64,000 nucleotides of DNA from assembly GCA_963821095.1 (NCBI GenBank), contig CAWGCJ010000023.1, forward strand, positions 124,001 to 188,000. The letters are read 5' to 3'. Both the position numbers and the translations under genes were made by a program. How positions within the stretch are numbered: the first letter of the stretch is position 1; the number at the start of each line of letters is the position of its first letter. The stretch comes from CAVPHV01 sp963821095. GTDB lineage: Bacteria; Actinomycetota; Acidimicrobiia; Spongiisociales; UBA5794. The notes below the pieces were generated by a model that saw only the letters and a list, made by a program, of their open reading frames with translations, ran no database searches and was not told the DNA's origin. Below, in pieces: positions 45,333 through 53,803 of this stretch.

Positions 45333-48300
45333 TTAGTTCCGGCCTTGAGATTGGGAGCGCTCCACGGCTAACCAAAGCGGGTCGCCAGCAATCTCGACTT
45401 CGGTACCAGAGCCCGACTCGCCGCTGTCGAGGGTCATTGCCAACGTCTCTTCTGCGATGAGGCTCGCATAGGTGGCGAACGCGGCAGTCACCGGCGCCGC
45501 CGAACTGTGCCAGCTCACCACGACGCGATCGGAAACCGCAAAATCGGCCTCTCGCCGCAGAGCCTGGATCCGGTTGATGATCTCGCGAGCCACGCCCTCG
45601 AGCACCAGTTCGTCGGTGAGGTCGGTGTCGAGGGCGACCGACACCGAACCTTCAGCAGCAACAACAACACCATCTCGAGGTTCGCGCCCAACGACGACAT
45701 CCTCGGGCTCGATCCGCTCTCCGGCCACTTCGATGGCATTGCCGTCGAGCAGACCGTCGAGCGCCTCATGGCTCAGTGCTTCGATCGCGGTCGCGATCTC
45801 CTTGGTTCGAGATCCGAAGCGGGGTCCGAGCGCCTTGAAGTTGGCCCGAGCCGACAGGTGGACCAGGTCGGTCTCGTGGCGCTCAACGGCGACGGTACGC
45901 ACATTGAGCTCCTCAGCGATGAGCGCCTGGTGAGATCTGACGGCCCGGGCAGCATTGTCGTCTCGAGTCACCACGGTCAGCCGGGACAGTGGCTGGCGCA
46001 CCTTCAGCTCGGTGCGCTTTCGTAGCGCCCTACCGAGGTTCACGACGGTGCGTACGGTGCTCATCGCCGACTCGAGTGCCTCGTCGATCACAGCGGGGTC
46101 GGCCTGTGGGTAGTCGGAGTGATGCACGCTGTCGGCAACCGCCCCAGCCGCTCCGTCGCGGACCAAGCGTTGGTACATCTCCTCTGTCACGAACGGGAGC
46201 ACCGGTGCCGCCACCCGGGAGAACATCACAAGGACTTCGTAGAGTGTGGCGAACGCGGCGAGCTTGTCGGCGTCGTCGCCGACGCCCCGCTGGCTCCAGA
46301 AGCGCCGGCGCGAGCGACGGATGTACCAGTTGGTCAGGTCGTCGATGAAGCCGAGGATTGGAGTGATCACCGCATAGAGGCGGTAGTCCTCCATCTCGCG
46401 ATTGACCCGCCGGATCAAGGACTGCAACACAGAGATGATCCAGCGATCGATCTCGGCGCGTTCGGAGACCGGCGGTGCTGCGGCCAGGTCATCAGCGGTG
46501 ATGCCATCGGCTTCGGCATAGGTGGTGAAGAAAGAGAAGGCGTTCCAATACGGCAGGAGCACCGTGCGAACGACCTCGCGCACCCCGGCCTCCGAGAAGC
46601 GGAGGTTGTCGCCGCGCACCACGGGAGAGTCGATGAGGTAGGCCCGCAAGGCGTCGGCGCCGAACTCATCGAGCACATGGTTCGGGTCCGGGTAGTTCTT
46701 CAGGCTCTTCGACATCTTGCGGCCGTCCTCGGCCAGAATGTGCCCCGTCACGATGCAGTTCCGAAACGGCGGCTGATCGAAGAGCGCGGTGCCCAGAACG
46801 ACCAAGGTGTAGAACCAGCCCCGGGTTTGGTCGATCCCCTCGGCGATGAAGTTGGCTGGGTAGCGCTGCTCGAAGCGCTCCTGGTTCTCGAACGGATAGT
46901 GGATCTGGGCGTAGGGCATTGAACCCGACTCGAACCAGCAATCGAGCACTTCGGGCACCCGTTGCATGGTGCCGTCACAGGTAGCACACGGGAAGGTGAC
47001 CTCGTCGACGTACTGCTTGTGAAGATCCTCGAGCCAGACGCCCGACAGGTCCTGCAACTCGGCGCGGGACCCGATGCAACGTCGCTCGTCGCAGGCGTTG
47101 CACACCCACACCGGGATGCAACTGCCCCAGTAGCGATTGCGGCTGATCGCCCAGTCTCGAGCGCCCTCGAGCCAGTTGCCGAATCGCTTGGCGCCGATGG
47201 CTTCCGGCACCCAATGCACGTCACGGTTGAGGGCAGCCATCCGCTCGCGGAACGACTCGACGGCCACGAACCAGGTCGGGATGGCTTTGTAGATGAGCGG
47301 CGTTTCGGTCCGCCAACAGAACGGGTACGAGTGGCGGATGCGTTCGTGACGCAGCAGAACGGTCCGCTCCTTCAGCAGCTGGATCAGGGTGGAGTCGGCG
47401 TCCTTTACGTTCTGCCCGGCCACCTCTGGTACCTGATCGGTGAAGCGAGCCTCGGCGTCGATCGGGTCGACCAATACGTCGAGTCCGGCGGCCTGCAATG
47501 CGAGGAAGTCCGCCTCCCCATAGGCAGGTGCCATGTGGACGAGGCCGGTGCCTTCCTCGGTGTTCACCTCAGGGCTGGGGATGACGCGGAATGCGCCACG
47601 GTCGCGCTCCTCGCCGAAGTAATCGAACGGCGGTTCGTACTCGGATCCGAGCAGTTGTTCGCCTGATGCTCGTGCCGTCACCGTGCCGGCGTCGCCGAAG
47701 TACTTCTCTTTGAGGTCTGCCCCCAGCCAGTAGCGACCCTCGTGACCGAACAGGTCACCCTCAACGCGTACATAGCTGAGCTCGGGGCCGACGGCCACGG
47801 CGAGGTTGCCGGGCAGCGTCCAGGGAGTAGTCGTCCACACGAGCAGGTAGTCGCCCGGAAGCGCCGGACCGGTGCCGGCGACGATCCGCAGCCTCAGCGT
47901 GATGGCAGGGTCGTCGACGTCGCGGTAGTCGAGATTGGCCTCGAAGTTCGACAGAGGTGTGGTCGCTCCCCACGAGTAGGGGAGCACCTTGAAGTCCTGG
48001 TAGATGAGGTCGTTGTCCCACAGCGACTTGAACACCCACCAGACGCTTTCCATGAAGTCGACATCGAGGGTTTTGTAGTCGTCCTCGAAGTCCACCCAGC
48101 GACCGATACGGCGGGTCACGACCTCCCAGTCCTCGGTGGTGGTTTCGACCATGGCGCGGCATGCATCGTTGAAGGCGCCCACCCCAAAATCGTTGATCTG
48201 GCGGGGTCCGGACACACCGAGTTGCTTCTCGACTTCCATCTCGACGGGCAAACCGTGAGTGTCCCAGCCGAAGCGGCGTTCCACCCGGTGGCCCCGCATG

Positions 48301-48554
48301 GTCCAGTAGCGGGGCACGATGTCCTTGACGACGCCTTGGAGGATGTGGCCGTAGTGAGGGCTGCCGGTGGCGAACGGCGGACCGTCGTAGAAGGTGTATT
48401 CGCTCTCCGGTGGCCGCAGCTCCACCGACCGTTTGAAGGCGTCGATCTCGTCCCAGAACGTCAAGATGCGGGCGTCGAGTTCGGACAGGTTCACCCGTGG
48501 TGGCACGCGGCTGAATCCGGGGCGAGATGGATTGGTTCCGGTCGGTTCGCTCAT
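45333..48554 (-). CDS. ileS: isoleucyl-tRNA synthetase
   Basis: A 1,073-residue class Ia synthetase of the longer, eukaryote-like IleRS type also found in mycobacteria. The HIGH-type motif is HYGH in GSPHYGHILQGVVKD, followed by RFGWDTHGLPVE. The editing domain has WTTTPWTLPGN and MAPAYGEADF. The KMSKS loop is GRKMSKSLKNYPDP, and DQTRGWFYTLVVLG precedes it. The anticodon-binding helical domain and the C-terminal extension follow. The start is the ATG at 48554 (SEPTGTNPSRPGF), chosen because GAGGAAA precedes it and a T-box leader ends there; an in-frame start 39 bases upstream lies in that leader. Confidence 0.96.
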   Translation of the reverse strand: MSEPTGTNPSRPGFSRVPPRVNLSELDARILTFWDEIDAFKRSVELRPPESEYTFYDGPPFATGSPHYGHILQGVVKDIVPRYWTMRGHRVERRFGWDTHGLPVEMEVEKQLGVSGPRQINDFGVGAFNDACRAMVETTTEDWEVVTRRIGRWVDFEDDYKTLDVDFMESVWWVFKSLWDNDLIYQDFKVLPYSWGATTPLSNFEANLDYRDVDDPAITLRLRIVAGTGPALPGDYLLVWTTTPWTLPGNLAVAVGPELSYVRVEGDLFGHEGRYWLGADLKEKYFGDAGTVTARASGEQLLGSEYEPPFDYFGEERDRGAFRVIPSPEVNTEEGTGLVHMAPAYGEADFLALQAAGLDVLVDPIDAEARFTDQVPEVAGQNVKDADSTLIQLLKERTVLLRHERIRHSYPFCWRTETPLIYKAIPTWFVAVESFRERMAALNRDVHWVPEAIGAKRFGNWLEGARDWAISRNRYWGSCIPVWVCNACDERRCIGSRAELQDLSGVWLEDLHKQYVDEVTFPCATCDGTMQRVPEVLDCWFESGSMPYAQIHYPFENQERFEQRYPANFIAEGIDQTRGWFYTLVVLGTALFDQPPFRNCIVTGHILAEDGRKMSKSLKNYPDPNHVLDEFGADALRAYLIDSPVVRGDNLRFSEAGVREVVRTVLLPYWNAFSFFTTYAEADGITADDLAAAPPVSERAEIDRWIISVLQSLIRRVNREMEDYRLYAVITPILGFIDDLTNWYIRRSRRRFWSQRGVGDDADKLAAFATLYEVLVMFSRVAAPVLPFVTEEMYQRLVRDGAAGAVADSVHHSDYPQADPAVIDEALESAMSTVRTVVNLGRALRKRTELKVRQPLSRLTVVTRDDNAARAVRSHQALIAEELNVRTVAVERHETDLVHLSARANFKALGPRFGSRTKEIATAIEALSHEALDGLLDGNAIEVAGERIEPEDVVVGREPRDGVVVAAEGSVSVALDTDLTDELVLEGVAREIINRIQALRREADFAVSDRVVVSWHSSAAPVTAAFATYASLIAEETLAMTLDSGESGSGTEVEIAGDPLWLAVERSQSQGRN

Positions 48555-48831
48555 CGTTTCCTCGTCTTCGTCGAGACAGTTGGCTGGCGCCAATTGTCTG
48601 CCGGGACGAGGGGGCCCGCGGTACCACCCGGCTTGCCGGGTCAGACCCGGCCACTCTTGGTTCCGCTGTCGGGGGAGTTCCCGGCGGGTTCTACCTCCTG
48701 CGTCGTCGCAACGCAGACATCTTCCCGCAGCTCAGGGGTGATATCCGTGCGGTTCCTCGGTGCCGACCTCACACCAGGCGTCGGCTCGCTCGTACCGGGG
48801 AGATCGCGGGCGCGTCCCCGTCATTGCTGTG
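48555..48831 (-). promoter_or_regulatory. T-box riboswitch in the ileS leader
   Basis: On the minus strand the T-box core GGGTGGTACCGCG (48629-48617) is a near-perfect match to the consensus. An ATC isoleucine codon in GGATATCACC (48740-48742) is a candidate specifier. GCCGGG and CCCGGC flank the core and would form the antisequestrator that presents UGGU to the tRNA end. The segment CCTCGTC inside it is complementary to GACGAGG at the ileS ribosome site (48560-48566), so without uncharged tRNA-Ile that site would be hidden. This matches the translational T-box type known from actinobacterial ileS genes. The pairing assignments are inference. Confidence 0.85.
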
Positions 48832-48837
48832 GTCGAG

Positions 48838-48843
48838 ATGCTA
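48838..48843 (-). promoter_or_regulatory. putative -10 box for the ileS leader
   Basis: TAGCAT on the minus strand, just upstream of the T-box leader. No convincing -35 box is seen. Confidence 0.35.
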
Positions 48844-48889
48844 GCGGCCGCGGTGGATCAGGGCGACGCCCGGCACGGCTGGTTGCCGG

Positions 48890-48895
48890 TAGCCT
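48890..48895 (+). promoter_or_regulatory. leaderless promoter -10 box for the DUF167 gene
   Basis: TAGCCT is followed by seven bases and the GTG at 48903; no ribosome site is present. It is divergent from the ileS promoter, about 50 bases away. Confidence 0.5.
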
Positions 48896-48902
48896 GGTCG
48901 TT

Positions 48903-49193
48903 GTGACCGAGCCGAGCCCATTCTCGTCCCACCCCGAAGGGACTCTGGTCGAGGTGTGGGTCGTTCCCGGGGCGAACCACACCAAAATCGCTGGTCGGTA
49001 TGACGGTGCGGTCCGCGTCAGGGTGGCGGCTCCTCCCGAAGGTGGTAGGGCAAACCGTGCGGTGCTCGACCTGCTGCGGCGCACCACCAGAGCCCGCCGG
49101 GCGCAGCTGGTACGCGGCGCAACCTCGCGCCGCAAACAGGTCGTTTTGGAGGAGATCAGTCCTCGTGAGGCGGCTCGGCTCCTCGCAAAGTGA
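48903..49193 (+). CDS. DUF167/YggU family protein
   Basis: A 96-residue protein. The core LVEVWVVPGANHTKIAGRYD followed by AVRVRVAAPPEGGRANRAVL is the conserved DUF167 segment, with the strand-helix pair LDLLRRT and a C-terminal strand (LVRGATSRRKQVVLEE). Function is unknown; the family often sits near division genes such as yggT. The GTG start is chosen because a TAGCCT box stands seven bases upstream. The next gene begins 72 bases later. Confidence 0.85.
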   Translation: MTEPSPFSSHPEGTLVEVWVVPGANHTKIAGRYDGAVRVRVAAPPEGGRANRAVLDLLRRTTRARRAQLVRGATSRRKQVVLEEISPREAARLLAK

Positions 49194-49264
49194 CCTTGGT
49201 CCCACGACCTCGCCTCTGCACGGTGCTAGGGTCTCGCCCACAAATCCCCCGCAAGCAGGTGCAA

Positions 49265-49636
49265 ATGGCCAGGAAGTTGGCGAAATCGACGCTCACCCGA
49301 CTTCAGCTGAGGTTGGTGGATGAGCAGGCCCGACTCGAGGCCATGATCGACGAGTTCGATCGGCAACGGGAGCAGAGCCGGCTGGCAGAAACCGGTTCCG
49401 AGCACAACGCTGATCCCGACAATGCCGATGGTGGTTCGCTGGCCTTCGAGATGGAGATGGACCTCTCCATCGAGCAGAACGCCAAGGAATTGCTCGACAA
49501 GGTGAAGCGGGCGCTCAGGCGGATGGATGACGGAACCTACGGCGATTGTGAGGTGTCGGGCAAGCCGATCCCGCTGGCTCGTCTCGAGGCCCTGCCCTAC
49601 GCAACCACGACGGTCGAGAACGCCGGTCGGGTGTGA
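49265..49636 (+). CDS. TraR/DksA family protein with degenerate zinc finger
   Basis: A 123-residue DksA/TraR-type protein. A long coiled coil (KSTLTRLQLRLVDEQARLEA through LRRMDDGTYGDCEVSGKPIP) with the usual acidic tip region (EHNADPDNADGG) precedes the globular part. The family's four zinc cysteines are mostly lost: only the Cys of DGTYGDCEVSG remains, and ALPYATTT stands where CxxC is expected. DksA-type proteins bind the RNA polymerase secondary channel; this one may still do so without zinc. A TAGGGT box at 49228-49233 is a possible promoter. The stop overlaps the lspA GTG. Confidence 0.85.
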   Translation: MARKLAKSTLTRLQLRLVDEQARLEAMIDEFDRQREQSRLAETGSEHNADPDNADGGSLAFEMEMDLSIEQNAKELLDKVKRALRRMDDGTYGDCEVSGKPIPLARLEALPYATTTVENAGRV

Positions 49637-50094
49637 GTAAACGCACCATTGCGGTGGTCGTTGCGGCGATCATTGTCGTCCTCGATCAGATCACCAAGGT
49701 GTGGGCCGTCGCAGTAGCGAGCTCTGAGCCGATCACGCTCATCGATGGCTGGTTCCAAATACTCGTTACACGCAATCCCGGCGCCTCCTTTTCGAAGTTC
49801 ACCAACGGCGGCCAAATCATTGCGCTCATCGCCATTGGCATCGTTATCGGCATCGTCGCCTTGGTCGATCGCGTGCCGAGCAACCTCGATGCCGGTGCTC
49901 TCGGCCTGATCCTCGGCGGAGCAGCCGGCAACTTGATCGACCGCATTGTGCGCGGCGACGGATTCCTCGATGGCGCCGTTGTGGACTGGTTTGATCCCTC
50001 GTTCTTCCCAACCTTCAACGTTGCCGACAGCGCCATCACAGTGGGCACCATCGTGCTCCTGCTCAGTGCGTTCTTGACCCATGACCGAACGTGA
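49633..50094 (+). CDS. lspA: lipoprotein signal peptidase (signal peptidase II)
   Basis: A 153-residue membrane aspartyl protease with four membrane segments. It cleaves the signal peptide of lipidated prolipoproteins. The family blocks are VLDQITKVWAV, ILVTRNPGASFS (usually NxGAAF), GGAAGNLIDRIVRG with the first catalytic aspartate, and FNVADSAITVG with the second. Lipoproteins such as those at 1.5 and 4.9 kb are its expected substrates. GTG start overlaps the preceding stop, and the end overlaps rluD by 14 bases. Confidence 0.95.
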   Translation: MSKRTIAVVVAAIIVVLDQITKVWAVAVASSEPITLIDGWFQILVTRNPGASFSKFTNGGQIIALIAIGIVIGIVALVDRVPSNLDAGALGLILGGAAGNLIDRIVRGDGFLDGAVVDWFDPSFFPTFNVADSAITVGTIVLLLSAFLTHDRT

Positions 50095-51013
50095 CCCGGT
50101 AGCGATCGTCGTGCCACTCGAACTCGATGGCGAGCGGGCCGACCGAATCGTCGCCGTCACCACGGGCGTGAGCCGGGCGCTGGCGCGACGCATCATCGAG
50201 ACCGGCGACGCCATGGGCGTCGGTGCTCCTTCAACCCGACTGGCAGCGGGCACCGAGCTCGCCGTGCGGCTCCCCGCGCCGGATCCGGAACTTCAGCCGG
50301 AGCAGGTCCCTTTTGAGGTTGCCTACGAGTCGCCCGAGGTCATTGTCGTGATGAAGCCTGCCGGGATCGCCGTCCATCCCGGTGCCGGGAGGACGGCGGG
50401 GACGCTGGCCAATGGTCTGATTGCCAGGTTCCCGGAGCTGGCCGCGCTCGGCGAGACCTATCGATGGGGCCTGGTTCACCGGCTTGATCGCGATACGTCG
50501 GGCCTGTTGATGGTGGCCCGCACCCCGGCCGCTCACCAACGGCTCCAAGCAGAGCTCAAAGCACGGCGGGTGGGCAGGACCTACCAAGCGCTGGCGGTGG
50601 GTCGGTTCGATGCTTCGACCGGGACCATCGAGGCCCCGATCGGGCGCGACCCGCGGCATCCCACTCGGATGGCGGTGCTGGTGGACGGGAGGCCGGCCCG
50701 GACCCACTACCGCCGGCTTGCAGAATGGGAGGATGTCACGCTGCTCGAGGTCACGCTGGAGACTGGTCGAACTCATCAAATCAGGGTGCATCTTGCTTCG
50801 ATCGGTTCTCCGCTCGTCGGCGACGGCACCTACGGTGGAGGCCTGGTGACGTCCGGCGACGCCGGCCGAGTGTGGCTGCATGCCGCCCAACTCCGCTTCC
50901 CCGACCCGGACGGTGGCCGGGAGGTGGTGGTTTCGGCTCCACTACCATCCGAGCTGCGCAGCAGTCTGGCCGCGCTCGGCCTTCCACTTCGGGGAGAGAG
51001 CCCCGTCGCCTGA
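50081..51013 (+). CDS. rluD: 23S rRNA pseudouridine synthase, RluD-type
   Basis: A 310-residue RluA-family pseudouridine synthase. An N-terminal S4-like RNA-binding domain (DGERADRIVAVTTGVSRALA) is followed by the catalytic domain with KPAGIAVHPGAG, GLVHRLDRDTSGLLMVART (the HRLDRDTSG motif with the catalytic aspartate), GRTYQALAVG and LETGRTHQIRVHLASIGSPL. It converts uridines in helix 69 of 23S rRNA. The gene follows lspA in most actinobacteria and many other bacteria; here the two overlap. Confidence 0.93.
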   Translation: MTERDPVAIVVPLELDGERADRIVAVTTGVSRALARRIIETGDAMGVGAPSTRLAAGTELAVRLPAPDPELQPEQVPFEVAYESPEVIVVMKPAGIAVHPGAGRTAGTLANGLIARFPELAALGETYRWGLVHRLDRDTSGLLMVARTPAAHQRLQAELKARRVGRTYQALAVGRFDASTGTIEAPIGRDPRHPTRMAVLVDGRPARTHYRRLAEWEDVTLLEVTLETGRTHQIRVHLASIGSPLVGDGTYGGGLVTSGDAGRVWLHAAQLRFPDPDGGREVVVSAPLPSELRSSLAALGLPLRGESPVA

Positions 51014-51044
51014 GCCGGAACCGAGTGAGAAGGGGAGAACACCG

Positions 51045-52601
51045 ATGAAGACGCACTACGAGCGCCTTTCCTATCTCGATCGCTCGTTTCTCGCCCTCGA
51101 ATCGCGCACCACACACATGCACGTGGCCGGAATCGCAGTGTTCGACGCCGGCCCGTTGCGACTCGCGGACGGCGGCATCGACATCGATCGGATCAAAGCG
51201 TTCATCGAGTCCAAGCTCCACCTGGTTCCCCGCTACCGACAGCGGCTCGCCTACGTCCCCTTCGAGCGTCATCCGGTGTGGGTCGACGACGAGCACTTCC
51301 AGATCGATTATCACGTTCGCCATTCGAGCCTGCCGAAGCCGGGGTCATTCGATCAGCTGACGGAACTCACCGCCCGGCTGGTTTCGCAGCAGCTCGACCG
51401 GTCCAAGCCCCTGTGGGAACTCTCGGTGATCGAGGGCCTCGAGGGAGACCGGTTTGCCTTCGTGACCAAGATCCACCATTCGATGATCGACGGTATCTCC
51501 GGAGCCGAGTTGCTGGCGATCCTGCTCAATCTGACCCCCGTTGAGGTGGTTCCCGAGCCTGAGCCGTGGCAGGCCCGTCCGGTGCCTTCCGGCACCGAGT
51601 TCCTGGTGCGCGAGTCGATGCGGCGGGTTGGCCAGGTCATGGAGAACGCCCGTAGCGTGCGCAGCTTCAGGGACAACGCTCGCCTGCTCGCGTTCCAGAC
51701 GGCACGACGCGCCCGGGCGGTGACCTACTCGCTCGGTTCAGGGTGGCTGTCGCAGGCGATGAAGACGCCGCTCAACGGCAAAGTCGGGCCCAACCGCCGC
51801 TACGACGTGATGGTGAGTGATCTCGATGAGGTCAAGGAGATCAAGAACCTGCTCGGGGGCACCGTCAACGACGTGGTGCTCGCCACGGTCGCAGGTGGGG
51901 TTCGCAAGTACCTCATCGAGGCTGATGGGCTTGATCCGGGTGGAGCCGACTTCCGGGTCATGGCTCCCGTCAGCGTGCGCGCTCCCGGCCAGGAGGGCAC
52001 TTTGGGCAACCACGTCGCGATGTGGCTTGCGTCGATGCCGATCCACGAACCGGACCCGATCGGTCGTTTTGACGCGGTACATGCCGAGACCGAGAAACTG
52101 AAGCAAACCGATCAGGCGTTGGGGGCTGCGACGCTTGTCAGGCTCAGTGCCGGGGCTCCGACGACGCTGGTGGCGTTGGCGAGTCGGTTGGCGGCAGGGG
52201 CGCGTCCCTTCAACATGACCGTGACCAACGTGCCTGGGCCCCAGTTTCCCGTCTACCTGCTTGGCGCCGAAATGACCGATCAGTATCCCCTGGTGCCCCT
52301 CTGGGAAGGCCACGGGGTGGGGATCGCGCTCTTCAGCTACAACGGCCGGATCGACTGGGGTTTCAACGCCGACTACGACATCATGGAGAACCTCGACGGG
52401 TTTGTGGCCGCGATCGAGGCGTCCTTCGAGGAATTGCTGACGGCCGCCCGCCTGCGGGCCAAAGAGGAGGCGAAGCCTGCAAAGAAGGCGAAGAAGGTCA
52501 CCACGAAGACGGCAGCCGGCAACGGCGGGCCCAAGAAGCGTCCTCCACTCGGCGCCAAGACAAAGCCGATGCCGCCCCTCGGCACGAAGGGCGCGCAGTA
52601 G
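51045..52601 (+). CDS. wax ester synthase / diacylglycerol acyltransferase
   Basis: A 518-residue WS/DGAT enzyme making triacylglycerol or wax esters from acyl-CoA. It opens YERLSYLDRSFLALESRTTH, typical of the family. The catalytic motif HHSMIDG (HHxxxDG) is near residue 145. Downstream blocks are GGTVNDVVLATVAGGVRKYL, APVSVRAPGQEGTLGNHVAM and FNMTVTNVPGPQFPVYLLGA. The last 50 residues are a Lys/Ala/Pro-rich basic tail not needed for the fold, perhaps for contact with membrane or lipid droplets. It stands 31 bases after rluD with a GGGAG site before the ATG. Confidence 0.93.
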   Translation: MKTHYERLSYLDRSFLALESRTTHMHVAGIAVFDAGPLRLADGGIDIDRIKAFIESKLHLVPRYRQRLAYVPFERHPVWVDDEHFQIDYHVRHSSLPKPGSFDQLTELTARLVSQQLDRSKPLWELSVIEGLEGDRFAFVTKIHHSMIDGISGAELLAILLNLTPVEVVPEPEPWQARPVPSGTEFLVRESMRRVGQVMENARSVRSFRDNARLLAFQTARRARAVTYSLGSGWLSQAMKTPLNGKVGPNRRYDVMVSDLDEVKEIKNLLGGTVNDVVLATVAGGVRKYLIEADGLDPGGADFRVMAPVSVRAPGQEGTLGNHVAMWLASMPIHEPDPIGRFDAVHAETEKLKQTDQALGAATLVRLSAGAPTTLVALASRLAAGARPFNMTVTNVPGPQFPVYLLGAEMTDQYPLVPLWEGHGVGIALFSYNGRIDWGFNADYDIMENLDGFVAAIEASFEELLTAARLRAKEEAKPAKKAKKVTTKTAAGNGGPKKRPPLGAKTKPMPPLGTKGAQ

Positions 52602-52659
52602 CGCTGGTCCACAACGGCGATGTGTCGAGTGGATGGGTACCGGCTCTGCCGGCGAACCT

Positions 52660-53688
52660 CTACTGAAAGAACGTTGCTGCGGTGTCGAAGAGATCGGGGG
52701 GGACGCCGCGAACCGCGGCGCAGGCTTCTTCCATCGAGACGGGCTCGATATTCATGCTGCGCACAGCCACCATCACCCCGGACTTGCCTTCAACGGCGAG
52801 ATCGGCGGCTGCAACCCCGAGGCGGGTGGCCAGCACCCGGTCGAACGCGGTCGGCGTACCGCCCCGCTGAATGTGGCCGAGCACGGATACTCGCGTCTCA
52901 AATCCGGTGATTTCCTCGAGATCGGTGGCAATGGCATAACCGACGCCACCGAGCCTGGCGAACCCAAACGCATCGGTCTTGGTTTCCATCTCGGTGCCCA
53001 TCGGTGGCTCGACGCCTTCGGCGACCACGATGATCGAGTAGCTCTTGCCGTGCCGATGACGGGCGCGCACGATGTTGGCGACTTCGTTGAGGTCATAGGG
53101 GCGTTCTGGGATCAGGATGGCGTCGGCGCCGCCCGCAATGCCGGCGTAGGTGGCGATCCACCCTTTGGTCCTGCCCATCACCTCGACGACGATGACCCGG
53201 TTGTGGGCTTCTGCGGTGCTGGCCAGACGGTCGATGGCGTCCGAGGCGATCTGCACCGCGGTGTCGAAGCCAAAGGTGATGTCGGTGCCGTTGATGTCAT
53301 TGTCGATGGTCTTGGGCACGCCGATGACGGGAAGCCCTTCCTCGGACAGCTTGAGCGCAGATGCCAGCGTGCCGTCGCCGCCGATGACAACCAGCGTGTC
53401 GATCCCGTTGCGTTGGATGGTGCGTTGGCAGCTGGCCAGGCCGTCGCCGTGGACGTACGGATCCATTCGCGAAGTCCCCAGAATGGTGCCGCCGCGGGTG
53501 AGGATGCCGCGCACTGCATCACGATCGAGTGGCATGGTGCGGCCCTCCATGAGGCCCTCCCAGCCGTTGCGGATCCCGAGCACTTCGGCGTCGTGGACTT
53601 CAGTTGCGCGGGTGGCAACGGCGCGGATGACGGCATTGAGCCCGGGGCAATCGCCCCCCGCAGTCAGTACGCCAATGACTTTGCCCAT
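52660..53688 (-). CDS. pfkA: 6-phosphofructokinase, ATP-type signature
   Basis: A 342-residue phosphofructokinase. It opens IGVLTAGGDCPGLNAVIRAV. The donor-site motif is GGDGTLASA, with glycine at the position that is aspartate in PPi-dependent enzymes, together with PKTIDNDINGTDITFGFDTA. This glycine-plus-lysine pattern is found in ATP-dependent actinobacterial enzymes. The substrate region has VEVMGRTKGWIATYAGIAGG, and LGHIQRGGTPTAFDRVLATR is present. It catalyses fructose 6-phosphate to fructose 1,6-bisphosphate. A GAAGGAAGG site precedes the ATG. The gene follows a second phosphofructokinase on the same strand, 115 bases downstream of it. Confidence 0.93.
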   Translation of the reverse strand: MGKVIGVLTAGGDCPGLNAVIRAVATRATEVHDAEVLGIRNGWEGLMEGRTMPLDRDAVRGILTRGGTILGTSRMDPYVHGDGLASCQRTIQRNGIDTLVVIGGDGTLASALKLSEEGLPVIGVPKTIDNDINGTDITFGFDTAVQIASDAIDRLASTAEAHNRVIVVEVMGRTKGWIATYAGIAGGADAILIPERPYDLNEVANIVRARHRHGKSYSIIVVAEGVEPPMGTEMETKTDAFGFARLGGVGYAIATDLEEITGFETRVSVLGHIQRGGTPTAFDRVLATRLGVAAADLAVEGKSGVMVAVRSMNIEPVSMEEACAAVRGVPPDLFDTAATFFQ

Positions 53689-53707
53689 GGGTGCCTTCCT
53701 TCGCTGT

Positions 53708-53722
53708 CCCGAGCTTCTCGGG
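53708..53722 (-). repeat. short hairpin ahead of pfkA
   Basis: CCCGAG, CTT and CTCGGG form a 6-bp perfect stem between the two phosphofructokinase genes, about 20 bases before the pfkA ATG. It could be a weak terminator or processing site; CTCGGG recurs 10 bases further on. Confidence 0.3.
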
Positions 53723-53803
53723 TTTGAGTTTCTCGGGGCTGAACACTCGGTGTCGAGCGCTCAGGCTTCAGACCATTGTGGTCGAGTCGTCGGTTGATGA
53801 ATC

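Noticed and set aside
47742..48902. Long plus-strand frame antisense to ileS leading into the DUF167 gene
   Set aside because: It is the antisense shadow of ileS and of the T-box leader. The DUF167 domain begins only after the GTG at 48903.
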